DNA from: Auricularia sp. M13 | Taxonomy: Eukaryota; Basidiomycota; Agaricomycetes; Auriculariales; Auriculariaceae | Assembly: GCA_037042915.1 (NCBI GenBank) | Contig: CM073193.1 | Location: 6,820,001-6,884,000 of the forward strand | DNA: 64,000 bases | Direction: 5' to 3' | Shown: one piece after another, positions 48,566 to 59,710 of the stretch | Layout of the letters: every line of letters begins with the position of its first letter | How positions within the stretch are numbered: the stretch's first letter is position 1 | Made by a program: the position numbers and the translations under genes | The notes under the pieces: model-generated | The model's input: only the letters and a program-made list of their open reading frames with translations | Databases searched by the model: none | What the model was told of the DNA's origin: nothing

Positions 48566-48666
48566 GGAGGTGTCCCGTCTCGATCTCATCCAGACCTCAG
48601 AAAAAGCGTGGTACAACGGTGATGCATTTTTCTGCGGTGCGTGGTGCGCTTAGAGAACAGCCCGAA

Positions 48667-49090
48667 GAAAGTGGAATTCGAAGCGGCGATATGATAGTAT
48701 AGAGTTATCAAAACCTAAACCACGCGGGAAAGTTATCTTTAATTTCAAACATCAATATTGAAAGTGGAATTACAATGAAATGCTATCGTTGTGAGGCGAT
48801 ATGACAGTTAGTTACTGGAGTTAACAATGTTACTAACGTGTAGTAAACCTAAACCGACATGGGTTACTAACGTTGGAAGGGGAAAGCAAATTTATCTTTT
48901 AATTTCTGGAGAAACATCATCTGGTCATTTACTTTTGACGCCGGGTGTGACTGGGGATGGTCTGTATCATCTGACTTTAATGATCCATTTCCCTTATTCA
49001 ATGCAAAGTAAGGAAGGCAGGACACCAATCTAATAGACAGTCGTACACTGAAGGTCAGTGAACAATGAAATGTTATCGTTGCTCGCCGGA
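48667..49090. repeat. Degenerate direct repeats in AT-rich DNA
   Basis: Shared words recur in the same order: AAAGTGGAATT (48669, 48758), GGCGATATGA (48686, 48798), CCTAAACC (48714, 48848), GGGAAA..TTATCTTTTAATTTC (48727, 48880), and CAATGAAATG[CT]TATCGTTG (48772, 49063). These look like two to three diverged copies of a unit of about 100-150 bp, perhaps an old non-coding repeat. Confidence 0.45.
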
Positions 49091-49334
49091 GCAAACTAAG
49101 TGAGTGCTGAGTACGCTCGTCCGGTGTGTACAGCGGAATATATATATAAATTAGCCTCGCGGCAGAATCTGTGTCCGTAATATTACGATGCTCGGAAACG
49201 GGTTGGCAAAACGGGTTGGCAAGGAATGAATGATCTTTGACTGGCACCACGTTTTGCTCGGATAGTGCCGAAACGCGCGTGAACTCCGAGTCCGCATCTT
49301 GCTTCCGTTCACCCACCACGACTGCCGCCAGCGC

Positions 49335-49341
49335 TATATAA
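49335..49341 (+). promoter_or_regulatory. TATA box of the FunK1 gene
   Basis: TATATAA inside CGCTATATAAGGAG, 49-55 bp upstream of the ATG. Confidence 0.6.
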
Positions 49342-49389
49342 GGAGGTGCGTATCCGTTGCCAGGTCCTTTATTGTGCTTATTCACCGTC

Positions 49390-52207
49390 ATGTCGCAGCA
49401 AACCCAGGACTCGCCGTACAGAGACAACCACTTCTCGCACCAAGCTAACGTCGCGGCTGGACACGAGCACACCATTACGAACCGCGCTATCCGGCCTCGA
49501 AGCATGGAACGCTACATTAGCCACGTCAAGGACCAACTCAGGCTCGATGAATCTGAAGGAAGGCGGCGGGCGAAGTCACTCGCATGGGACGAAATCGTTG
49601 CGACTCCCGCGGTTGTCCAGGCGCACGCAGCTCTCGTCGCTATCTCAAACTCTAGCATTGAACGCAGGCATTACGGCAGGACTACGAAATTGCTCAACCG
49701 TATCAGCTATGCTTGTTTCCGAGCTCTCCGGCGCGCGGATGCGCGCGCGTTAATTTTCGCGAGCGGGCCGGGGACTTGCCCTTCAGGCGACGTCCTCGGG
49801 ACTTTATTCGAGCCCGACTACATCTCATACTTGGGCAACAGAGCCGATCTCGAATACGCCTTGACCATCGCCGACCATCGACGCCCGATGCCTTGGCCGG
49901 AGATACAGAGCGTCGGCGAGCAAAAGACGCCCACGAACCCCGACAACGGCATGCCACAGCTGAAGTCGTACATGTCCACTTTGAAACGTTATCGCCCAGA
50001 TCTTCCTACTGTGCGCGGATTCAAGGTTCACGCTGGCGAGGTTATGCTGGCCGAGCTGAACGCGTGCGGCATGTGGACGTCGTACGCAATCGGTTGCGAC
50101 AGCCTGGAGCCCTGGGTGGCCTACGTCGTCGGCGTATATCTCTCGCTTGACACCCGCGACCAGAAGCTGCAGTTCAACGCTACACAGAACCATTTCGTGC
50201 ATTGGAACGTCATGGACTGTACCGGACTACAGCCAGCGGTCAAGTACGCAATCTCTCCGTTTTACATCGCCCGAGCACCTGGTCGTGTTACTTTCGCGTC
50301 GTTCCGACTTTCGACGGGTGCCATCGACAACGATCTCGCGGACAGAGCTTTTTTTGAGCACGATGTAGAGGGTTTTTGGAAGCTATCCTGGCAGCAAACG
50401 AATGCGCGCTCCAAGGAAAGGACCTTCTTCGCTCTTTGCACAAGAACGGCTGGCTTCCTGGACTTGTACGGCTTTACGACGACAATGAAGATGCTGGCAA
50501 AGCATTGGAGGTTCCCACTGCCAAGGATATCCAGAAGGCGCCCGTAGTAAACTCGACTGCCGAAAACGCTGGCCCTCCTCCCGACCAACCTCAATCAACG
50601 ATCGCTGACAAGATCGTCGTCGACCGCGTTCAGGAGATCGTCCACCTGGCCAGTATCGGCGAGCCCTTGAGCCAATGTGGCACTCTGCGTGAACTTCTGT
50701 ACACATTCTACGATCTGCTCGAAAGTGCGTGTTGGCTCCCGGACATGCCATTGCTGTTCTGACGTGTTGTTTTTGCAGCTCTCATCCAGATGTGGAACGA
50801 AGACGACGAGGATGAAGGTGTTCTCCACCGCGACGTCAGTTGGTTCAACGTGCTTTACAACCCGAAACATTACACCCGTCTCGAAGACAAGCGGACTGTT
50901 TTGGACCGCCCATGCATTCTGAAGATCATGTTCGTGTGCCTCCAGCTCCTATCGCCGTCTTGTTCACATCTTCCTGCAGGCACAAGCTCGGACAGCACGA
51001 CAATGGCGCAGACCAGGATGCCAGCGACTCTCCTGCACACGACGATGCCTCACTTTCGCCGCGCGTCCTGTTGACCGACCTGGACCACGCCATCGAGAAG
51101 AGGCTCCTCAAGACAAACCCCAACGTGGGCCGCGAGAAGACGGTACGCGCTGTCCTAATGTCGGTTCGCACAACCTCATCTCTGCCGCAGGGCACGCCGA
51201 TGTTCATGTCGGTCGAACTTTCGGACTACCGGGCAATGAAATACAAACGTCTGCCGGCCTTGGACGACCTCTTTACTGCGCTCACTGCCATCGACAAGCT
51301 GCCCAAGGGACCATTGGCTCTTCAGCACGCCTTTCCTAATGACGACAAAGATTTCTTGGCCAAGTTCAAGGCGGTCATGGAGCTGGAGAGTGCCCGCAGC
51401 AAGGCTCTCAAGCTCGCGTCCCGACCGCGCCATCGGCCTCGACATGATGCAGAATCTTCCTTCTGGGTCTTCCTGTGGGCCGCAATACGCGCTTTTCCTC
51501 TCGATGCCAATGAGGCGCCCGACCAAAGAGATGCCCTCGCTTTCACCAAGTTCTGCGATGCAATGCTCTGTCACTTTGTTGCTGAAGATGAGCCCGACGA
51601 CCGCGCGACTTTCCTAGAACATCGTGGTCACTTGCAGGACCTCTTCCACCCCGACCTTGCCCCACTCGACGATCTCTTTGAAAACATGGCTTTCTACCTT
51701 TCGATCCCCTGGCATCATTACGAGCAACTCAACATGGTCGCGGAGAACCATGTTCACGTCGCCTTTCGTCGCATGCTTCTCCACTTCGTCCTAACGACCG
51801 ATCCCGAGATTTTGGACAAAGCGTTCGACACCAGCCGTCCCAGGGTCATGATATATCGCGCGGAAGAGAGCAAGGAGCGCAAGACCTCATTGCCAATATC
51901 TGCTTTGTCGCAGATCCGCGCCTCGAACCGCGAAAGCGAACTTTCAGGTCTCCCCGAGAGCAATGCCTCGAGAAAACGCAAGGCCGAAGACCCCGCGGGC
52001 CACGGTCCCGGCGCATCGAAACGAGCCACGACGAAGAAGGCGTCCCCGCAGCTCGACGCGCTGTTTGGTCCCCGTCCGCCCCCGAATTATGCGGCAATGG
52101 CAGCGGAGGCCTACGACCCATTAAGACACGCGCATGAACGGACCGCCCACGCGCTGCGTCTCAAGTTCTGGAAGGACAGGCAGCTCTGGTTCTCAAAGGG
52201 TGTGTAA
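49390..52207 (+). CDS. FunK1-family protein kinase
   Basis: FunK1 kinases are a fungus-specific Ser/Thr kinase-like family greatly expanded in Agaricomycetes, without settled substrates. After about 320 residues of N-terminal region typical of the family come the kinase signatures: LHRDVSWFN (catalytic loop), LLTDLDHAI (in place of DFG), GTPMFMSVEL (in place of APE) and RHDAESSFWVFLWAAIRAFP. The C-terminal 250 residues include a basic segment (NASRKRKAEDPAGHG). Introns: 50725-50778, 50940-50979 (only 40 bp) and 51143-51190. Near 50370 the frame breaks in a T run: EHDVEGF must continue as LEAILAANECALQGKDLLR, which needs six T instead of five. One missing base is the simplest reading, and the rest is intact. 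Start at MSQQTQDSPYRDN, just after a TATA box. Confidence 0.85.
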
Positions 52208-53046
52208 TGTTCCCACGTCGCCCCTTGGTTTCGACGACACTCCAGTGCTCGTTCACGTTCTTGCTGTCCCAGTATGCTGTCTTGCAATTGCGTTTGCATT
52301 CAGTCATTCCCGTCGTCCCAGCATTGTACAACTATGTATTAACAGATGAAAATAAGGAGATCCAGTCTCGCTTACGAATTTTCGCACATGACGCGGTTGG
52401 GACTTCTCTCTTCCATCACCACCATGGTGCGAGCACTACATAAGGGCGATCGCATCGGCGCAAGGTCACCGACTTTGTTCATCCCCCACCATGTTACAGG
52501 CTGATTCGGGGCCGTTGCCCAGGGCGTTGCCCAAGTACGAGCAGGCCAACTCCAGATTGAAATGCTGTTGCGGGCGCAAGCTCAGCGCGCCTCTCGGACT
52601 CCGACGCTCCTCACCTTCGAGTCGAAGTCTGCCATTACTTTGCTATCTAACAAACTGCCGCCACCGAAATTGGTACAGGGTTGAAAGGCTCTTTGTACTG
52701 AGTGCGGGCCCCTTGGTGCCTTATATCTACTGGCTGGATCGTCTGCCCAAGCATGTTACGAACGAGTCTTTATCCCGGTCGAGTAGTCTCAACAGGGGAA
52801 GATCTCTACGCTTCCATGGGCTTGACCGAGGTCGCGCTATAGAATTCACGAAACCGCGACTGCAACGCTCTGTCCCCTCCGAGACATGATGGGGCCGTCT
52901 CTGCCGGATGTCTGACTGCATGGCTACGATTGCAACGACCCGCACATCCCGGTTCCCAGCTTTGATCGATATGCATGGCCTTCACAATAAAAAGGACGAG
53001 GTCGCAGTGTGACACAATATCGACTAGCAGCATTCAGCAGTCTCAA
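52208..53046. other. Intergenic
   Basis: No supportable gene. A TATA-like AATAAAAAG at 52987-52995 lies 52-60 bp before the next start codon. Confidence 0.5.
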
Positions 53047-54091
53047 ATGCGCTTCATTACCTCCGTTGTCCTTGCGCTTGCCTTCGCTTCGACCGAGCTT
53101 GGTGCTCGGGCCGCTCCGTTAGACGGCAGTAAGTCCTACAACTACGAGATACTTCGGTGACTTACTCACCCTTCCTAGATAAAAGTTCGTCCAAGGCCGT
53201 GTCGACTAAATCGGGCTCGACGACACGCAATTCCACAGCAACGCCGACTGTCGTGAAGACCAGTACGTTTCATCAGTCAAAATTACCCATGTAGCCCCAT
53301 CTGACTGCCTTACTGCAGCGTCTACGGTCAAGTCGACTTCGACCAAGAAGCCCACGAGCACTTCGTCCCCGGTGAAGTCCACGTCGACGAAAAAGCCGAC
53401 GTCTACTTCTACTAAGGCTGCTTCGACAACGCACAAGGCGACAAGCACCATCAAATCCACTGCTAAGCCCTCGTCAGCCACCAAAAAGGCATCGAGCACA
53501 ACACAGCACGCGTCCACTTCAAAGTCTACCGCGAAGCCGATGACGACCAAGAAGACCACCAGCACAACGTCTACGTCTACGAAGAAGTCGTCCAACACAT
53601 CGACCAAGCCCGCCCCTACTACGAAATCTACCTCTTCGGTCAAGTCTACTTCTACGCCGAAGTCCTCCGCGATCTCCACCACCGCCCGCAAGACCACGAC
53701 CAGCATCAAGCCCATACCGACGCCTATAGATGACGACGACGACAATGAGGGCGAAGACGGTGAAGCTGACGGGGACGACGGGGATGATGACGGCAACGAC
53801 TCGGAGGACGGGGACAATTCTGACGACGGCGATGACGGTTCGGACGATGGCTCAGATGATGGTGGCGACGATGGTTCAGATGACGGCGATGACGGCGCAG
53901 ACGATGGCTCAGATGACGGCGCAGGCGATGGCTCAGATGACGGCGTAGACAATGGATCTGATGATGGTACCGACGATGGTTCGAACGACAACTCTGACGA
54001 CGGGTCAGACGGCGCGGACGCTGAGCCTGCCGATGGAGACGATGAGAACGACGAGTCGTCTGATGAAGTTGTCGACGAGGCGGACAGTTAG
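53047..54091 (+). CDS. Secreted polyampholyte protein, paralogue 2, intact
   Basis: Three exons. Signal peptide MRFITSVVLALAFASTELGA, then a spacer (NKSSSKAVSTKSGS), then about 150 residues of Ser/Thr/Lys repeats (STSTKKPTSTSTKAAST type), a hinge (TTSIKPIPTPID), then about 120 residues of Asp/Gly/Ser/Glu repeats (DDGSDDGGDDGSDD type) ending EVVDEADS. The frame is open throughout, so this copy defines the protein. Paralogue 1 lies 8 kb away in the same orientation with the same intron positions and domain order, so they arose by duplication; two other genes (the esterase and FunK1) lie between. The basic half would carry many positive charges and likely O-glycans, the acidic half dense negative charge. 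I recognise no named family. Outside-the-cell action is inferred from the signal peptide. Confidence 0.75.
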
Positions 54092-54114
54092 ACATATCGC
54101 AGCACAATCCATAG

Positions 54115-54778
54115 TGGATGCCTTCCCGTACGCTATTCCGCTAAATCTGTGTGCTCCAAATTTCATCAAATGGATACATCCGAGAAATAGCGGGGGGTCC
54201 GCCAACCCGCAACGCACTTGCATCAACGGACACCGCAGATCGGCAAGGCTGCCTCAAACTCTCACTTCCCCGTTATGTCCGTGCCATGTCCGACGGCCCG
54301 CATGCACATGGAGCTTCATGTGCAACCCTGCCCAATCCAGACGCTACCGCAAGAGTACAGAACAACAGCAGATGATCTCTCAGCATACCAGGATGGCTTT
54401 AAGAGACTGATTGTTTACTTAGAGTGAGAAATGTGCAAGAGAATGATGCAGAACTTCCACCAGTATTCTCAGGCCTTGTCCAAGTGCACAAACAAGTGCT
54501 CTCGGACTTCGAGTTATTCTCCATGGCTGGGACATTTGACTTGCCATCGAGACGTTGTCGGGTGTTACGGCCGTAATCAGCGCGGTTCACATCAATTCAG
54601 GTTTGCGGGACCACGTTAAATCTGCGTGGGGGGGTACCCCCCTCACGCAGACTTGCCTCTGGCCAGAGATTTACGCACGTCGACTTGGATCAAAGAAGCG
54701 TGATGCCCTTGCCTGCGGACTTCTTCCGTCGGTTTAGGGCACGTAGATTTAGCGGAATACCGTACGGGAAGGCATCCA
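54115..54778. mobile_element. MITE-like element with 36-bp terminal inverted repeats
   Basis: 54115-54150 (TGGATGCCTTCCCGTACG...) is the reverse complement of 54743-54778 with only about three mismatches. The 592-bp interior has no gene and includes a strong palindrome (54621-54651). A third copy of the inner end word TAAATCTG[CT]GTG occurs at 54617. No clear target-site duplication is visible. It begins 23 bp after the stop codon of secreted paralogue 2, so it probably lies in that transcript's 3' region. Confidence 0.65.
54621..54651. repeat. Near-perfect palindrome centred on GGTACC
   Basis: TCTGCGTG, a G run, GGTACC, a C run and TCACGCAGA form a 31-bp inverted repeat with about one mismatch and no loop. 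It would extrude as a very GC-rich cruciform or RNA hairpin. It lies inside the MITE-like element. Confidence 0.7.
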
Positions 54779-55121
54779 GTGCCACTGCGATGTATATGTC
54801 CTGTAGCTCACAATTGACATAACCTACACCAGCATAAGGCAGTTTCAGTTCACACACTCTCTGCAACATGCATCTCCTTCTTAATGCTCAAGTTGGAATG
54901 CTCACATTGCCCCGCAAGATCAGGCAGACCGCTGAAATACTCCGATGCTAAATTAAATTCGACAACATGCGTGCATGGTACAATGCTGGGCCCAAATTAC
55001 GATGGTATAGAGGAGTTCATTGGTTCGTCATCCGTAAAGGTCGTGCGATGAATGGTATGCATAATGTCCGAGCCCTTCCGCGCGTACACCAACTAAGCCG
55101 ACCGCCCCATCAGCAACAGGT
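54779..55121. other. Intergenic
   Basis: 343 bp, AT-rich in part, downstream of the deubiquitinase. Nothing supportable. Confidence 0.5.
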
Positions 55122-58100
55122 TCAAGCCTCGCGCAGAGATTGACGCACCATATACGCATTGGCCGTATCGCCCGTCGTGTCACGTAGGACTTCGTCTTTA
55201 GACACCACAGTGACATCGGAGTCGTTGTACTTGAACCACTCATCCGGCTTGTTGGGCAGGTTGCGCGCGTAGAAGAAGTAGTGGCCCCAGCTCGGCCCTG
55301 CCCCACGATGTACAAACACGCTCGTGAGCTCGTACTCCGCCTGAGGTGACTTCGGTGCCGACGCCCACAGCGTTTCGCGCTCCGCGGCTAGCTCAGCGGC
55401 ACGATCACGTAGCGTCTTCAGCTCGGCCTCCAGGAGCGCCTGTTCTGAATTGAGGATTGCTACCAACTCGTCGTCCACCTCCTCGTCTAATTGTATGGCC
55501 TCCTGTGCTTGGAGAAAGTGCAAAGTGTGTTGAAGGGCATCTGCATATGGCGCGTGCTACATTGAGGTGAGCTATGTTACTTGTAGGATTCAAAGCCTGC
55601 ACATACCTTGCCCTGGGTGAGCGTGCGTAACCGGTCACGACAAGCGGTCAGCTCGGTGTGTATTGCTTTCGAACGCTCTCGCAGCTCTTGTGCAGCACTA
55701 TCCAGGAAGCGGTCCATGTACAGGACCTCGCCGAACTTCACATACGCATGACATTTGTACGGCTGCAGCGTCTCCCGGTTGAATTGCACACGCTACGCCA
55801 GAGTCAGTCATGTAATCCACCCTCTGCTAACATGATTACTCACTTGAAGTTGGATATGCAGCACTGGTGGTAAATCTACCAGCGTGACTTCCATGCGGCT
55901 CTTCTTGCCCTCGAACTCGACGATATCGTCGAAGTAGCCAGCCAGACCGTCGTAGAGGTCGAACCCTTCGTCAACAACGTTGACAGGCAAGCTCATGAAG
56001 AGGTCTTCCTTCTCGTTGACCTTGCCGCCTTCCAGAGCAGTCACACGCTGCCGTAGTTTGCCATAAAAAAGGCTGTGGTCAATTGTCAGCCCCAGATGTC
56101 CTTGTAGAATGATAAATCAAACAAACCGTTTCACAACGCTCGCCTTCTGCGCATCATCGCTGCCATCAAACTTGAGCAATGCAGTTTCTATCTGAAACAT
56201 GCAATTGTCCATGCACTCCGACACATCATGTTGTCTACCTGAACGCAAAACATTCGCATTAGCCTCAGGATCGCGGCAGCTGGATAAAGTGGCGCACCAA
56301 ACATCATTGTACCGGCGTCATCCAGCGTACTCTTCTTCCTTGGCGGCAGAGGCGGCGGGCCCTGCGCCCGAACAGTAGCAACGGAGGGAACACTGTCGTC
56401 AGACGTATCCATAGCCTGCGACGTCGTCGTGGCCCCTTCAGATCCCGCGCGCGGTACAACGACAAAGCCGTCCTTGATATTTTCATCCCGCGAATAGTCC
56501 TCGTCAAGGTCCATCGCACTCTTCGTCCGCCGCGGGCGCTTTCCCAGCACGCTGCTGTTGCGCACAGCCGTCAGCTGGATCTCGTCGTCCAGGTCCGGGT
56601 CAACGAGCGTTGCGTCCGTGCTGGTGCTCGAATTCGTGCCCGGTCGCCGACCCGTCGTCGCAATAACAGGACTTGCTGCGCGCTCGTCCTCTTCCTCGTC
56701 CTTGGAGGTGACGAGGGCTAGTTTGGCGAGCTCCAGCGCCGGGGTGACAGCTGGGCCTTCTTGCGTCTGCAGGTCGACGAACAAGTTGGCAAGATGGGCA
56801 ACGACTGGGGAATAATCTTAGCACGAACATGGGCCAGCGATCTTCTGCACATACACTTCTTTGATCGCGCCACCTCTTTTCGGGTGACCAAACGTCCGCC
56901 AACGCGATGTTTCTTAAGGTCATCGTCCGATACCTTGTCCACATGCGCAGTCGCCTCTGGCGCAATTGCCTCGCGGAGGTCCTTTATGGTGTAAAAGTAC
57001 TAGCCAGCGGAATGAGTGGAAGCAGTCATAAGCATAAATGATAGCCGTACCTGCAACAGCGAGTTCAGATAGCACGTATTCCCGAGCTGGTTCAATCCGC
57101 GCGGCCAGGTCGGCGGTCGTTGAGCCACGATGTCACCAGCTACGTGACGCACTGTGAGCGAAGGGTACAGTGATACTGCAGCGCACGCACGATCTAAACC
57201 CGTCTTAACGTATGTGCTGAGTCGCAGGCTGTTCCTAGAATCGCTGATGACTTTGAACGCCTCGTGCAATTGCTCGGCCTGAGTAGGGGAATCGTTAATC
57301 TGTGGATTGTTTGAGCAAAGGAGCATCGAGAAAATGGAGCAAACACGCACCCGCACAGCAAAAACGGTGCAAATCGTCGCGTCGTCTAGGTCGTGGGGGA
57401 TGCCGAGCAGGTCGTACGCCTTGTCGAGGCTCATGGGCTCCGGCGCCTCAGCAAGCTTCATCAGCTTCTTGCTCCCTCTGAACTGCGCTAGAATGCGCAG
57501 CGAGTTCTTCAGGCTTGCTGCGCTCGGCGTCTGACTGGCAGGGCCGATGTCCAAACCGAGGAATGTAGTGACGCTCGAGGCGGGTTTCTGCCGCTGGTGG
57601 TGGTACGCCTGCTCGATGAAGCGGTCGTCCTCGTCCTTGTCGCCGGCGAATGGTGGGTCCCCGGGCTGCCAAAACTGTGATACCCATTCCGCGTCGATAC
57701 CCAGCTCGTTGTTCTCGCCGAATCCGAAAATTTTGACTGCTTCGTTCAAGTCGTCCAGCGTCCAGCGGTTGAGAGAGCGTTCCGTGGCCACGAGCGTCTG
57801 CAGATCGGAAGACAAAGCAAGTTCGCTCAACCGAACCAACCGCGTGAAATGTTGCGGGACGTGCGCGGGGTCACAGTGTATCTGGCATTTATACGCGTGC
57901 TTGATGAGTTCTGTGAAGGCTGTTAGCACGTTATGGATAGCCCATAGCTGGGCATTACCTGGGTGCCAGGTGTTGGCAGTTAACCCTAATCCATGGAGCA
58001 TGTCCAACTCCACTCCCTCTGGAGCATCCTTGCGCTCAACTGCGTCAAGTCAGCATATACCAGAGCATGCACTGAACATTGCGCACTCTGGTCAGGATAT

Positions 58101-59710
58101 GCACCGAATGCTTCTTGAAGCATCTGCGTCGCATTCTCAGTCTTGACATAGACCTTGCTGCGTTGAGGGGAGGTTATTTTGTTGCGAGCTGACAAGGGGC
58201 AAAGTAAGCAATCATATACTCAACAAGACGGCGCACGCAAGGCTCACGGGTCCGTCGTCGAAAGTCAGCCATCCAAGCCTGCAGCTCCACCCACGCTCTC
58301 AAAAGCCGCGCGCAGTTGCCGGGTTCATGCGGAGGAGGAATGAGAAGATTATGCGCAGGCTGGTTTTCCTCGGCCTCCACATATTTTTGCGTGAAATGCA
58401 GCGCTTCCCAGATTGCGATGCTAGGTTAAGGTGCTCAGCACAAATCATGGCGGAAAAGCAAACCGAACATACGTGCAAGGCGTCCAGCCGATGCGATTTG
58501 ACATGTAGTTGGACGAGGATCGAATACTTTGCTCACTGCCGAGCCACAGATAATTCTCTAGGATGCTAAGCTTCTTCGTGAGTTCCAAAGTATGTGGCGT
58601 CGGTAAAGCGACTCACGTCGAGATGGCTTGGAGACCCAAGAGGACAGAATCCTCGGGGGAGCGGTTCAGGCCGGGAAAGCTAGCGCGTTCGTTCATGAAG
58701 TCGTTCATCCAGCGAGACGGAATGACGCCAGGAATGGCCATGGAGCTGACGACGGCCTGCATTTCGCAGCGACAACACACAAAGACGTTCATGCGGTCGC
58801 TGTGTTTCGGTTCCCAGTCGCGCTGGACATAGGGGGTCGTAAGCGACTTGCCGTCGCCTGCTTCGTGGTAGATATGGTAATGGTGGGGCTCGAGGCCCGA
58901 GCAGGGCGTGCTCTTGCGCACGGTCCGCATCGTGTTGGGAAGGCGGGAGCCCGGGGCGAGATGGGGCATGGCGGGGAGGTGGTAGCTCGTCTTCTTCCAT
59001 TCGAGCAGCACCCAGCCGTTCTCCGCGCGGCAGTAGTACGCGTTCGGATGTGGCACCGCCGTGCGCACCTCGTCTGCCGTCGGCGGCGCGACGGTGGTGC
59101 TGGGCTTGGCGGACTTGGTGCCCACGTCGCCCGTGGCGATATCCTCTGCCGTCGGCGGCGTCACAATAACCGACGCGAGGACGTGGTCGGTGTCGTGCAC
59201 CTCGTTCCATGCCGCGACGGGCAGCAGGCCAGGGCCAGGGCGGTGGTGCTGGCGGCGAACCTCGGGGTCCCACCAGGCGTCCTGGAGCGGGTCCTTTGGC
59301 GTGTAGTAGTGCTCTCGCCAGGCCGTGTCTGAGCCGCTGCGGGTGTCGACGGACCAGTCGTGGCCGGTCGACGACCAGGCGTTGATACCGTCTTCGTCCC
59401 AGCCGCTGGTCGCCGGCGGGCGCTGGATGGCGTCGTCGGCGGGCACGAGGTCAGGCATCGAATCCGAGTACGCGTCTGCGCCGTCGACGCCCGCGTCGCC
59501 GCCCGCGCTCGGCGTCAGCGGCGGCACGTCCATCAGCGGCGGCGGCAGCTCGTCGAAAGTCGTGTGCCTGGAGCCTAGGTGCTCCCTGCGCTGCGCCGCC
59601 GTCTTGGCCAGAAACTCGTTGACCGGCGGCGCCTTCGGAATCGGATTCGACGTGGACGGCGTGCGCTCGCGTTCAGGGGACGCCGCGTGCTCGGCAGGCG
59701 CGGCAGTCAT
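55122..59710 (-). CDS. Ubp2/USP25-28-like ubiquitin carboxyl-terminal hydrolase
   Basis: Cysteine protease removing ubiquitin, especially chains, from proteins. A large N-terminal region (first exon 59710 to about 58613) is Pro/Ser/Thr/Asp-rich, then carries a Cys-rich block (MNVFVCCRCEMQAVVSSMAI) typical of Ubp2 relatives. Helical segments follow (LNRWTLDDLNEAVKIFGFGE, MSLDKAYDLLGIP). The USP core starts at RGLNQLGNTCYLNSLLQ (Cys box, about 57060-57110). A long acidic disordered insert (about 56300-56750) separates it from GRQHDVSECMDNCMFQIETA. The core ends with HRGAGPSWGHYFFYAR (His box) and WFKYNDSDVTVV (Asp box). A coiled coil (LRDRAAELAAERETL) lies inside the catalytic domain, as in USP25/28. 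About ten introns, not all resolved; the join near 56770-56870 (VARSKK to VAHLANLF) is off frame by my reading. Confidence 0.88.

Larger units (their letters stand above)
47806..49334. other. AT-rich intergenic region with degenerate repeats
   Basis: Clearly lower GC than its surroundings. Holds the E-box tandem repeat and the degenerate direct repeats listed separately. A 212-codon (-) frame at 48867-49505 crosses the FunK1 promoter and start and is not supported. Confidence 0.5.

Noticed and set aside
48867-49505. 212-codon (-) frame
   Set aside because: Runs across the TATA box and first codons of the FunK1 gene; no motif.
58628-59332. 234-codon + frame opposite the first deubiquitinase exon
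   Set aside because: Mirror of GC-rich coding sequence on the other strand; valine/arginine-rich, no domain.
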